DNA of 64,000 nt from Lentzea aerocolonigenes. Lineage in GTDB: Bacteria; Actinomycetota; Actinomycetes; Mycobacteriales; Pseudonocardiaceae. Position numbers and translations under genes: made by a program. The stretch's first letter is position 1, and every line of letters begins with the position of its first letter. The notes under the pieces were generated by a model, which was given only the letters and a program-made list of their open reading frames with translations, was not told the origin of the DNA and ran no database searches. The stretch covers positions 20,108 to 84,107 of the forward strand of contig NZ_JYJG01000071.1 of assembly GCF_000955955.1 (NCBI RefSeq), given 5' to 3'. This document shows, piece by piece, positions 1 to 7,740 of the stretch.

Positions 1-1
1 C

Positions 2-21
2 GCCGGGCTCGGTCGCCCGGC
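2..21. terminator. GC-rich hairpin at left edge
   Basis: GCCGGGC and GCCCGGC form a perfect 7-bp stem with a 6-nt loop. No T-run follows. It may be the terminator of a gene lying outside the window. Nothing else can be assigned in bases 22-120. Confidence 0.3.
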
Positions 22-122
22 CGGTGAAGACCCTGCCCCCAGAGAACACGATGCGCGTCATAAGCGGAAATCTATGCGGCGAGTCAATTTCTGTGATCCG
101 TCAACAAACAGTTATGAGCTTT

Positions 123-141
123 GCTAACAAGCTCTGTTAGC
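123..141. promoter_or_regulatory. Inverted repeat before the S9 peptidase gene
   Basis: GCTAACA (123-129) and TGTTAGC (135-141) are perfect 7-bp arms around a 5-nt centre. The element ends 9 bases before the likely GTG start at 151. Its geometry resembles a repressor operator. No cognate regulator is visible beside it. Confidence 0.4.
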
Positions 142-150
142 GTCCTGCTC

Positions 151-2013
151 GTGCGCCCCGAAGACCTCCAGCTGCTCACCACGCCAGGCACCGTCGCCGT
201 GTCGGGGGACTTGGTGCTGGTCAGCATCGCCACGCCCGATCTCGACAAGAACACCTACCGGGGTGGTCTGCACCGGGTTTTCCCGGACGGCACGACATCG
301 CCGTGGACACACGGTGATCGTGACAATGCGCAGCGCATTTCACCGGACGGTCGTTTGGTCGCGTTCCTGCGCGTGGCCGGAAAATCCAAGCCGCAGATCT
401 ACGTCGCCCCGGTGGACGGCGGTGAGCCGCGCAGGCTGACCGACCTGCCCCTCGGAGCCGGTGCGCCGGTGTGGTCGCCGGACTCGTCGCGGCTCGCGTT
501 CGTGGCGCGGGTGCCGGAGGACGGGCGTTACGGGACCACTGATGACGGGCCCGAGGCCGAGGCGCCGCGCCGGATCACGCGGCTGGACTACCGCGTCGAC
601 GACGTCGGTTTCCTCGCTGACCGTCGGCCGCGGCTGCACGTGGTCGACCTCGACGGTGTCGTCGCCGAGGTGACGGACGGGTCCTTCGACGTGTCCGACC
701 CGGCGTGGATCGACTCCGAGACGCTGGTGTTCGTGGCGCCGCGTGATCTTGGCGCGGTCGAGACCCTGCACTCGTCGCTGTACACCGTGCCTGCCGCTGG
801 TGGCGAGGTGTCCTTGCTGGTGCGCGGTTCCGGCGAGGCCTCGATGCCGTTCGTGGCCGGGTCGTCGCTGTACTACCTGGGCACCGAGTTCACCGGGATC
901 GACGCGGTGGCGCGCAACCACGGGCTGTGGAAGGTGCCGCTGGACGGTTCTGCCGAGCCGGTTCGGCTCACGGATGTCGAAACCGTTGACGTGGAACGGC
1001 TTTCCGGACAGCCCGTGGCGGACGCTGCCGGCGTGCTGCTGGTCGTGCGCAACCGCGGTGCGTTGGAGCTGCAGCGGATCCCGTTCGACGGTGGGCCTGG
1101 CGAGGTGCTCGTCGGCGGTTCGCAGGCGGTCAAGTTCTTCGCCACCGACGGGTCTTCCGTGGTGGCTGTGGTGTCCACTCCGGACAGTCCTGGTCAGGTC
1201 CTCCTCGTCGACTCCGGTGTGCGCACGGCGTTTTCCTCGGTCGACGCGCGTCGGGTCGTGGAGCTCAACGGTTCGGCTTCCGACGGCTACCCGGTGCACG
1301 GCTGGCTCGTGCTGCCCGACGGCGACGGCCCGCACCCGGTCGTCCTGGCCGTGCACGGTGGCCCGTTCATGTACCACAGCTGGGGTTTCTTCGACGAGGC
1401 CCAGGTCTACGCGTCGGCCGGGTACGCGGTCGTGCTGCCGAACCCGCGCGGTTCGGCGGGCTACGGCCAGTCACACGGTCAGGCGGTGATCGGCAAGTTC
1501 GGCACGGTCGACGTGGACGACGTGCTGTCCCTTTTGGACGTGGCGCTGGCCCGTGAGGACACCGATTCCGAACGAGTCGGCGTGATGGGCGGCTCGTACG
1601 GCGGCTTCATGACGTCGTGGCTGTCCGCGCACCACGGTGAGCGGTTCAAGGCCGCCTGGAGCGAGCGCGCCGTCAACGCCTGGGACTCCTTCTCCGGTTC
1701 GTCCGACATCGGCTACTTCTTCGCCGACGCCTACTGCGGCACCGATCCCGAGGCCCAGCGCGCGATGTCGCCCCTGACCTACGCCGAGAAGATCAACCTC
1801 CCGTTCGCGGTCGTCCACTCCGAACAGGACTGGCGCTGCCCGCTGGAGCAGGCGCAGCGGATGTTCGTGGCGCTGAAGCGGCGCGGCGTCGAGGCGGAGA
1901 TGCTGATCTTCCCGGGTGAGGGGCACGAGCTGACCCGGTCGGGCCAGCCGCGGCACCGCAAGCAGCGCTTCGACGCGGTGCTGGAGTGGTGGGCCCGCTA
2001 CCTCAACTGCTGA
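151..2013 (+). CDS. S9 family peptidase (prolyl oligopeptidase type)
   Basis: This is a cytoplasmic serine peptidase of the prolyl-oligopeptidase superfamily, probably cleaving short peptides. The first ~370 residues contain WD40/TolB-like beta-propeller repeats (PDGRLVAF, WSPDSSRLAF), and the rest is an alpha/beta-hydrolase domain. From the GTG at 151 the catalytic Ser is S482 in GGSYGGF, Asp is D560 in HSEQDW and His is H592 in GEGHEL, the usual S-D-H order. The 620-residue length suits S9C acylaminoacyl-peptidase-like members. No signal peptide is seen. A TTG at 121 is in frame but would place the inverted repeat inside the coding region, so GTG 151 is preferred. The stop overlaps the convergent FAD gene by 11 bp. 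Confidence 0.9.
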   Translation: MRPEDLQLLTTPGTVAVSGDLVLVSIATPDLDKNTYRGGLHRVFPDGTTSPWTHGDRDNAQRISPDGRLVAFLRVAGKSKPQIYVAPVDGGEPRRLTDLPLGAGAPVWSPDSSRLAFVARVPEDGRYGTTDDGPEAEAPRRITRLDYRVDDVGFLADRRPRLHVVDLDGVVAEVTDGSFDVSDPAWIDSETLVFVAPRDLGAVETLHSSLYTVPAAGGEVSLLVRGSGEASMPFVAGSSLYYLGTEFTGIDAVARNHGLWKVPLDGSAEPVRLTDVETVDVERLSGQPVADAAGVLLVVRNRGALELQRIPFDGGPGEVLVGGSQAVKFFATDGSSVVAVVSTPDSPGQVLLVDSGVRTAFSSVDARRVVELNGSASDGYPVHGWLVLPDGDGPHPVVLAVHGGPFMYHSWGFFDEAQVYASAGYAVVLPNPRGSAGYGQSHGQAVIGKFGTVDVDDVLSLLDVALAREDTDSERVGVMGGSYGGFMTSWLSAHHGERFKAAWSERAVNAWDSFSGSSDIGYFFADAYCGTDPEAQRAMSPLTYAEKINLPFAVVHSEQDWRCPLEQAQRMFVALKRRGVEAEMLIFPGEGHELTRSGQPRHRKQRFDAVLEWWARYLNC

Positions 2014-3361
2014 CCAGAGCACCGGTGATGATCTGGAGCAGCTCCTCGCGTGGTGGCCCGGCCGGCGTGCGGGTGAGCTGCGGCCAGATCCGTTCGATCC
2101 GGTCGTGCAGGTCGCTGTCGGTGTCGAAGACCGAGACGCGGTCGAGCAGCCCGATGCGGCCGACGATCCGGCGCAGCACGTGGTCGTCGTGCGGTGCGGC
2201 GGCCAATGCCGGGCCGAACGCGAACAGCGGATAGCAGCCGTCGCGGCGGCTGACGTCGAGTTTCGTGCCGCTCCAGGCCGCGTTGCGCGCCGCGTCGAAC
2301 TCCAGCGCGAAGGTGTGGCGTTCCCTCGCTTCCGGACCGACGTCGGCGAGATAGGCCTCCGTGACGTCCTCCGGAGTGGTGTGCGCGCTGGCTCGAGCCA
2401 GCGCCTGCGCGTGCACCAGGGCGAACGACAGCCCGTAGGCGAACATGGGATTGGTGTGGCACAAGGCGTCGCCGACGGGGACGAGCCCCGGCACGCCAGA
2501 ACCCCTTGTGCGGTCGATGTTGGCCAGGCCGCCCATCGGCATGACGTCGGTGATGGGCCGGGCGTGGTCCGGTGAGGTCATCAGGTCCAGCGGCGGGCAG
2601 ACTCTCGCGGCGGCCATCCACGCGTTGTTGTCCTTCAGGACTCGCAGCTCGCGATCTGCGGTGGGCACGATGAAGATCACCGCGAACGTCCGGTTGTCGC
2701 CGCGGAACGTGTTGAACCCCATGTACCCGAGGTCGCCGCGCGGGTTGAGCAGCCACGGCCCCGCGAGGTGCTCGGCTTGTGGCGTGAGCTCGAAGTAGCG
2801 GCAGTAGTAGATCGAGCCGCAGTCGGTCGGCTCGGCTTTCGCGCGCGGCCAGCCGGGCGGGCAGCGGTACCGGCCCAGCGCGTCGACCACGACATCCGCG
2901 CGGATCTCTTCGCCGTTGTCGAGGTGGAACCCGCTCGCGCCGGGAACCAGGCAGGTGATCTGCCTGCCCGGGACCAGGCTGACGCCGGGCTCGGCCGCGG
3001 CGGCGCGGCGCAGTGCCCACTCGACCATCGGCCGGCGCACCCAGAGGTAGACCAGGTCCTCGTCACCGGGCTGCCGTGTTTTCAGCTTGGCAGCGAGGTC
3101 CTGCTCCTCGGCGCCCGCGTCGAGCATGGTGTCGATGACGTCCGGCGCGAGCTCGCGCAGCACCTTGCGACCGCGCGGCAGGAACGTGTGCGGCTGCTGG
3201 AAGTGCGGGATGCCCTTGCGGACGACGTCGAACGCACCCTGTGGGCCGTCCTGTGCGTTCACGTCGTCTCGCTCCACGACGACCGCTGTGTGACCGGCAC
3301 GCGCCACTGCCAGGCCGGCGGCCAGCCCGGCGACACCACCCCCGGCGATCGCGAACCGCAT
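2003..3361 (-). CDS. FAD-dependent oxidoreductase / monooxygenase-like
   Basis: This is a flavoprotein of the PHBH/geranylgeranyl-reductase superfamily, 452 residues. The N-terminus has the dinucleotide-binding GGGVAGL (residues 7-13), and the ribose-binding acid is near residue 30 (VVVERDD). A second FAD motif, GDALCHTNP, followed by a Gly-rich helix, lies near residue 290. The substrate cannot be deduced. The central DG motif of true hydroxylases is replaced by DALGR, so a reductase or dehydrogenase is also possible. It stands alone, with the RES-toxin gene upstream on the same strand 59 bp away and a convergent peptidase downstream. Confidence 0.8.
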   Translation of the reverse strand: MRFAIAGGGVAGLAAGLAVARAGHTAVVVERDDVNAQDGPQGAFDVVRKGIPHFQQPHTFLPRGRKVLRELAPDVIDTMLDAGAEEQDLAAKLKTRQPGDEDLVYLWVRRPMVEWALRRAAAAEPGVSLVPGRQITCLVPGASGFHLDNGEEIRADVVVDALGRYRCPPGWPRAKAEPTDCGSIYYCRYFELTPQAEHLAGPWLLNPRGDLGYMGFNTFRGDNRTFAVIFIVPTADRELRVLKDNNAWMAAARVCPPLDLMTSPDHARPITDVMPMGGLANIDRTRGSGVPGLVPVGDALCHTNPMFAYGLSFALVHAQALARASAHTTPEDVTEAYLADVGPEARERHTFALEFDAARNAAWSGTKLDVSRRDGCYPLFAFGPALAAAPHDDHVLRRIVGRIGLLDRVSVFDTDSDLHDRIERIWPQLTRTPAGPPREELLQIITGALVSS

Positions 3362-3420
3362 CCGTTCAGGCTAGGCAGGCGGCCGTTCGGCGTACAGGGC
3401 CTTCAGTCCCTCGTGGACGG

Positions 3421-4077
3421 TCAGCCCAGCAGGGTGTAGTTGAGCTCCTCGCACACGCGCGCCAACGGCAGGTCCAGCCCCGGATGATCCAGTGGCAGCA
3501 GCACGTCCGGCGCCGCGGGCAAGCCGGAAGCGCCAGGCGGGTCCCACAGGCAGATGGCCGGGTCGCCCGAGTCCATCGACGACCGGTACCAGAGCCCGTC
3601 GAGCTCCGGATAAGCCGCCCGGATAGCCCGTGACCAGGCCTGCGTCACCAACTTCGGCCCCGTGGAGATCTCCTGCGAGGCCCCGACGCGGGTGGGCCAC
3701 AGGCCGCCCAAATCCAGCAGGCGAAGGGTCCGGCGCGGGCGCAGGACGACCAGGAACGGCGAGCGGGTGCGGCGGTCCACGATCGAGGTGGCCTGGAAGA
3801 CCTCGGCGATCGACGTGCGGACGGACAGTCCGAAGTAGAGGACGCCGTTCTCGTGGTCCTGCACCGGGGAGCCGTCGTCGGCCGGTTGTTGCGCGTCGAA
3901 GCGGGCGTGGGGGAGCGGGCCGGTGTAGCGGAACGTGTTCCAGCGCTGCGGGTGGGAGCCCTTGGCCGTGAACACGCGGACCAGGCGGGTGGCGCGGTGG
4001 ACGGCCACCACGTCCTCGGTGCGGCGCAGGTGCGCTTGCAGCACGGCAGGGGCAGGCGGCTGCGGAAGCCGTGACAT
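3421..4077 (-). CDS. RES-domain toxin
   Basis: This 218-residue protein matches the RES family, toxins that degrade cellular NAD+ (MbcT/Res type). The order of family landmarks is present: an Arg-rich first strand (VHRATR), HARF near 57-60, YFG at 81-83, the conserved Glu at E92 (SIAEVF) and Ser in GLWYRSS near 156. It lies 28 bp downstream of the Xre-like gene on the same strand, the usual antitoxin-first order for this family. Toxicity is inferred from family and pairing. Residues R59, E92 and S156 are the best candidates for the active site. Confidence 0.85.
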   Translation of the reverse strand: MSRLPQPPAPAVLQAHLRRTEDVVAVHRATRLVRVFTAKGSHPQRWNTFRYTGPLPHARFDAQQPADDGSPVQDHENGVLYFGLSVRTSIAEVFQATSIVDRRTRSPFLVVLRPRRTLRLLDLGGLWPTRVGASQEISTGPKLVTQAWSRAIRAAYPELDGLWYRSSMDSGDPAICLWDPPGASGLPAAPDVLLPLDHPGLDLPLARVCEELNYTLLG

Positions 4078-4105
4078 TCGGGTCCTGTCGGGTGTTCGGG
4101 AGCGC

Positions 4106-4690
4106 TCAGGCGGGGGTGCCGAGCGTGGAGGCCAGGTCGGCGACGCGGCGGGGGTCGCCTCCAGCGAGCAGCCAGTCGCGCGGGGTCGCGGGCTCGCCGT
4201 CCACGGGCAGGTCCTCCTGGAGAGTCGTCATGAAGGCGGCGACCACCAGTGCCGGCTGGTCTGACGGGATCTCCGCCAGCACGGTTTCCAGGCCTGGCAG
4301 GACGCCGGTGCCCGCGAACTGCCACGCCGGGAGCCGCCAGCTGCCGCGGTCCTTCCAGCCCACGAGCCTGCCGACGCCGAGGCGGTGGCGGATGCGGCTG
4401 GTGTCGACCTGGAGCTGGCGCGCGGCCTCGTTCACGGTCAGGGCCGAGTCGCGCAGCACGGCGTGGGCGACGACGGTGCGGGTGCGTGGTCGAGCATCGG
4501 ACGGGCCCGCCGGGGACAGGTCCAGGCCCACGTCGGTGAGGGCCGCCTGCTGGTCCGGCGTGAAGTAGGTGGCCGGTTCCGGGTGCGGTGGAGCGAGCCT
4601 GCGTGCCGCGTCGGTCACGAGGGCCAGGAACTCGTCGGGGCTCACCTGCAGGCCGGCCTTGGCCAGCACTGTCTCCAGCGCGGGGCTCAT
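4106..4690 (-). CDS. Xre/MbcA-type antitoxin
   Basis: This is the predicted partner of the RES toxin. The middle contains an HTH (ALTVNEAARQLQVDTSRIRH) suited to autoregulation. The C-terminal ~60 residues carry the MbcA/ParS/Xre toxin-binding signature, ending PRDWLLAGGDPRRVADLAS. From ATG 4690 the protein has 194 residues; an in-frame GTG at 4696 adds two. ATG 4690 is preferred because GATACT lies 8 bp upstream on the coding strand, consistent with a leaderless transcript. Overlapping TGCGCA/GTGCGC inverted repeats cover the start, so it probably represses its own operon. Confidence 0.8.
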   Translation of the reverse strand: MSPALETVLAKAGLQVSPDEFLALVTDAARRLAPPHPEPATYFTPDQQAALTDVGLDLSPAGPSDARPRTRTVVAHAVLRDSALTVNEAARQLQVDTSRIRHRLGVGRLVGWKDRGSWRLPAWQFAGTGVLPGLETVLAEIPSDQPALVVAAFMTTLQEDLPVDGEPATPRDWLLAGGDPRRVADLASTLGTPA

Positions 4691-4726
4691 GCGCACAGAG
4701 TATCTCGTGCGTGCGCATTTGTGCGC
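4690..4726 (-). promoter_or_regulatory. Candidate operator/promoter of the RES-Xre operon
   Basis: TGCGCAC (4690-4696) pairs with GTGCGCA (4711-4717), and a further GCGCA/TGCGC pair sits at 4713-4726. A -10-like GATACT on the minus strand lies between the arms. The cluster of TGCGCA half-sites at the antitoxin start is consistent with Xre autorepression. Confidence 0.45.
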
Positions 4727-4759
4727 CCCGTGAGCGCATTGACCTTTAAACGTTCGTGC

Positions 4760-5305
4760 TCACACTCGCGGCGCAGGCCGGGCGAGGCCGCCCTCGAGCT
4801 GCTTCAGGCGCAGGCTGAACAGCACCAGCACGATGCCCCACAGGATCGCGAAGACGCCGATCGTGATCACGAACGCCAGCGCGCCCGCGGTCGGGTTCAC
4901 GACCAGGATGATGCCGAGCAGGACGGTCAGCGCGCCGGTGATCACGTAGAACCACTCGTTCGTCATCACCTTGCGCAGGCGGATGGCGTCGACGATCTGC
5001 AGCACGCCGGTGACGAGCGCCCAGGCCGCGATGAGCAGCAGCAGCGCGGTCGCGGTGATGCCCGGCCAGAACAACGCGACCAAGCCGGTGACCACCCCCA
5101 GCACGCCGATCAGGCCCAGCGCCCAGCGAGCGGGCCACTCCTCGTGGGTCAGCGTCAGGTACAGCATCATCGCGCCGTCGACCAGCGCGTAGGCGCCCCA
5201 CATGATGATCAGGACGAGCAGTGTGAGGCCGGGCCAGATCAGGGCCGCCAGGCCGAACAGGACAGCGAACACTCCGCGCACCGTGAAGAGCCACCACCGT
5301 TGCAT
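4760..5305 (-). CDS. HdeD/DUF308 family membrane protein
   Basis: The protein is a ~181-residue integral membrane protein made of about six hydrophobic helices arranged as repeated helix pairs, with intervening WPG turns (ALIWPGLT, ALFWPGIT) typical of HdeD/DUF308. HdeD in enterobacteria is linked to acid resistance; the role in actinomycetes is unknown. ATG 5305 (MQRWWLF) is chosen because the preceding 12 residues of the longest frame look non-coding and polar. It stands alone and is divergent from the ASCH gene. Confidence 0.75.
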   Translation of the reverse strand: MQRWWLFTVRGVFAVLFGLAALIWPGLTLLVLIIMWGAYALVDGAMMLYLTLTHEEWPARWALGLIGVLGVVTGLVALFWPGITATALLLLIAAWALVTGVLQIVDAIRLRKVMTNEWFYVITGALTVLLGIILVVNPTAGALAFVITIGVFAILWGIVLVLFSLRLKQLEGGLARPAPRV

Positions 5306-5358
5306 GGTCAGGATCGTCTCGGCTGTCGGACACCTCGGCAACCTGAGACCCTCGTTCG

Positions 5359-5883
5359 GTGCTGATCCGAGTGGCTGACTGGGAACGGATTCGTTCCGGC
5401 GAGGTCACGCTGCAGTTCCGGCGGTGGAAACGGCCTGCGGTGCGCGCCGGTGGGACCTTGCGGACGTCGTTGGGCGTGCTGGCGATCGACGCGGTGGACG
5501 TCGTGTCGCGGGTGTCGCGTGCCGAGGCGGTGGCGGCGGGGTTCGCGTCCGTGCGCGAGCTTATGTCCGCTGTGGACGGACGCGAGGGCGCGCTTTACCG
5601 CGTTCGCTTGCGTTTCGTTGGCGAAGATCCGCGGATTGCGTTGCGCGATTCGTCCTCTGTGGACGGACTTGCGTTGTCAGAGGCTCTGCTGGCGTTGCTG
5701 CGGTTGATCGCGGCGAACCCCGGTGTGCGGGCGGCGGATCTTGCCGCGTCGGTGGGCCGCGAGAAGCTGCCGTTCAAGGCGGATGTCCGCAAGCTCAAGG
5801 CGAAAGGGCTCACGGAGTCGCTCGAGGTGGGGTATCGCCTCTCCCCGAGAGGAGAGGCGTACCTGCGTTCGCTGGAGGGTTAG
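5359..5883 (+). CDS. ASCH-domain protein with C-terminal winged helix
   Basis: A 174-residue protein starting at GTG 5359. Residues 1-95 resemble the ASCH fold (IRSGEVTLQFRRWKRP, then a Gly-rich turn and VLAIDAVDVV), a PUA-like RNA or nucleotide-binding domain. Residues ~105-170 look like a winged helix (LLRLIAANPGVRAADLAASV, then KADVRKLKAKGLTESL). The pairing suggests a nucleic-acid-binding regulator, but its target is unknown. The stop overlaps the convergent YezG-like gene by 4 bp. Confidence 0.65.
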   Translation: MLIRVADWERIRSGEVTLQFRRWKRPAVRAGGTLRTSLGVLAIDAVDVVSRVSRAEAVAAGFASVRELMSAVDGREGALYRVRLRFVGEDPRIALRDSSSVDGLALSEALLALLRLIAANPGVRAADLAASVGREKLPFKADVRKLKAKGLTESLEVGYRLSPRGEAYLRSLEG

Positions 5884-6776
5884 CTCTGGCCCGTGATGAG
5901 CGAGACCGCGCGGTCCTGCGTCTGGTCCGTGACCTCGCCGATCTGGAAACCACGCGCCACCACGTGCGCGACCAGTTCCGGCTCCGGCGGCAGGCCGTAC
6001 TTGCGCAGGTAGTGCGGCACGGCGCCGGCCCAGATCCAGGTGCCGTCGGTGCGGAAGTTGAGGGGCACGTCCTGCTCGCCGCTCTGCGAGAACTCGTCGA
6101 GGTCGTAGCTGCGGGCGGCCAGCACGACCGGTGCCGACTCGAGGTAGGTGAGCAGGCTGTCGACCAGCTGCGGGTCGATCGGCTGACGGTTGACGACGAT
6201 GCGGCCGTCCTCGCCCTTGCCGTCGTACACGCGCGCGGTGCGCAGGTCGCCGTCCTGCTGGGGTGCCTGGCCGGGTGGGACCTGGAACTCCTGCTGTGCC
6301 TGCTGCGGCTGGGGTTCCGGCTCGGGCGCGGGCAGCGGCGGGAGGCCGACGCGCTGACGCCACCAGTCCGGGATCTGCCGGTCCGGGCGCGGGAACGTCT
6401 GCAGCTCGTCGCGGAAACCGATGGGCGGCGGGGCGTTGCGCCAGCGCGGCTCGTCCTCGGCGTTGAAGTCGACCGTGAACGCGGCCGGCGCCTCGATCTC
6501 GTACGTGGCGGCCAGCCAGGTGCCGCGCTCCGGGTGGTACATGCCCGCGCGCAGGTGGCCGAACATCTGCACGACGTCCATCGGCGGACGCACCGGGCGC
6601 AGCTGGCCGTCGGGACCCGCGAACGCCAGGTCGACCTCGATGTGCCGGCCCGCCGCGCGGTATTCGGCCCGGATGCGCTGCCAGCCCTGCGGTACGGCCG
6701 GCAGCATGGCGCGGCCGATCTGCCGCACGAGCTGCTGCTGGTCCTGCTCGCTCAGCGGTGTCGCCGGCTGGCTCAT
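5880..6776 (-). CDS. YezG-like putative immunity protein
   Basis: A 298-residue soluble acidic protein at the distal end of the toxin locus. Residues ~10-120 resemble YezG/DUF600-type immunity domains (QIGRAMLPAVPQGWQRI, then a hydrophobic strand pattern). A Pro/Gln-rich linker follows (residues ~150-180). The last ~110 residues form a second domain with DGTWIWAGAVPHYLRKYG, a pattern often seen beside actinobacterial polymorphic toxins. Start is ATG 6776. A 97-bp gap separates it from the Imm49-like gene upstream. The immunity role rests on weak similarity plus position. Confidence 0.5.
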   Translation of the reverse strand: MSQPATPLSEQDQQQLVRQIGRAMLPAVPQGWQRIRAEYRAAGRHIEVDLAFAGPDGQLRPVRPPMDVVQMFGHLRAGMYHPERGTWLAATYEIEAPAAFTVDFNAEDEPRWRNAPPPIGFRDELQTFPRPDRQIPDWWRQRVGLPPLPAPEPEPQPQQAQQEFQVPPGQAPQQDGDLRTARVYDGKGEDGRIVVNRQPIDPQLVDSLLTYLESAPVVLAARSYDLDEFSQSGEQDVPLNFRTDGTWIWAGAVPHYLRKYGLPPEPELVAHVVARGFQIGEVTDQTQDRAVSLITGQS

Positions 6777-6873
6777 GATGGATCTCGCCCCTCTCCCCGT
6801 CAGACCCGCTGATCTTATCGGGCTGGTGTCGCGCGCGCGGGCCGGTCGTGAACCTAGCCCGGTTCACGCGCTC

Positions 6874-7740
6874 TCACTTGGTGGGGAACTCGCCCAGCCA
6901 GGTCCGCTGCACGAGGTGCTTGGGGAGGTAGTCGGACTCGACCTCGATCGGGAACTCGGCGTCGTAGGCGAAACAGGTCATCGCCAGCACACCGAGCGGC
7001 ACGGCGCCGTTGGGCATGTAGTTGCGGCCCTCGTCCGGCGTGTCCCAGTACTCCTTGTGCAGCTCGAGTGCCTGGGCCAGTGCGGCGTTGAACTCCTCGC
7101 GCTGGTTCTCGAGGAACCGGTAGAAGAGGTTGATCGGCGGGAACAGCACCTTGAGCATCAGGTTCTCGGACACCTCGGCCACGTTCGGGTCTGTGCCCTC
7201 GATGGCCGTCTGGAGCTTGGCTCCGATGTCGGGGCCTTCCTGCCAGTAGGTCTGCAGGGTGTCGACCCAGGCGTAGATGTACTCGTCGAAGTCCGCACCC
7301 GACGCGCGCAGCAGGTCGATCGGGGTCTCGGCGAGCATCTTCAGCCGGTCCTGCTCGCGGCAGATCACGGCGAGGTAGTAGGCGGTGACCCAGTTGCCGG
7401 CGTTGGCGATGTCCCAGGTCGATCCGGCCGGGACGGTCACGGTCTGCTCGCCGATGAGCACCCGGACCTCGCCCGCGCCGGCGTTGGCGATCTCGAAGAT
7501 CGCGTTCGCCGTCTGCATCGCCATCACGGTGGCTTCCCACGTCTCGACCTTGTTCGCGGTCGGGTCGAGGTAGCAGCGCCAGCCCACCAGCCGCTGCAGG
7601 GCCGAGAGAAGCCGGTTGAACGTGTGAGGATCGTTCTCGACGTTCGCCAGATCCGTCTGGACGGAGTTGGCGATGCGGGCGTCGACACCCTCGGTGCTCG
7701 GGACCTGAAGCTGGTGCCTAGTTACGGCCCTGGTAGCCAC
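6874..7740 (-). CDS. Imm49-like immunity protein
   Basis: A 288-residue, mostly helical cytoplasmic protein resembling the Imm49 family (WVTAYYLAVICREQDRLKML in the centre, ALAQALELHKEYW and GVLAMTCFAYD near the end). Its GTG start at 7740 lies inside the last codons of the toxin gene, a 23-bp overlap that couples translation and guarantees antidote production with the toxin. Position and coupling make it the most likely specific antidote of the nuclease tip. The internal in-frame starts would remove family-conserved sequence, so GTG 7740 is kept. Confidence 0.7.
   Translation of the reverse strand: MATRAVTRHQLQVPSTEGVDARIANSVQTDLANVENDPHTFNRLLSALQRLVGWRCYLDPTANKVETWEATVMAMQTANAIFEIANAGAGEVRVLIGEQTVTVPAGSTWDIANAGNWVTAYYLAVICREQDRLKMLAETPIDLLRASGADFDEYIYAWVDTLQTYWQEGPDIGAKLQTAIEGTDPNVAEVSENLMLKVLFPPINLFYRFLENQREEFNAALAQALELHKEYWDTPDEGRNYMPNGAVPLGVLAMTCFAYDAEFPIEVESDYLPKHLVQRTWLGEFPTK

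Noticed and set aside
5677..6867. 396-residue minus-strand frame across the YezG-like gene
   Set aside because: It is an Arg/Ala/Pro-rich shadow in a different frame of the 5880-6776 gene and of the ASCH gene.
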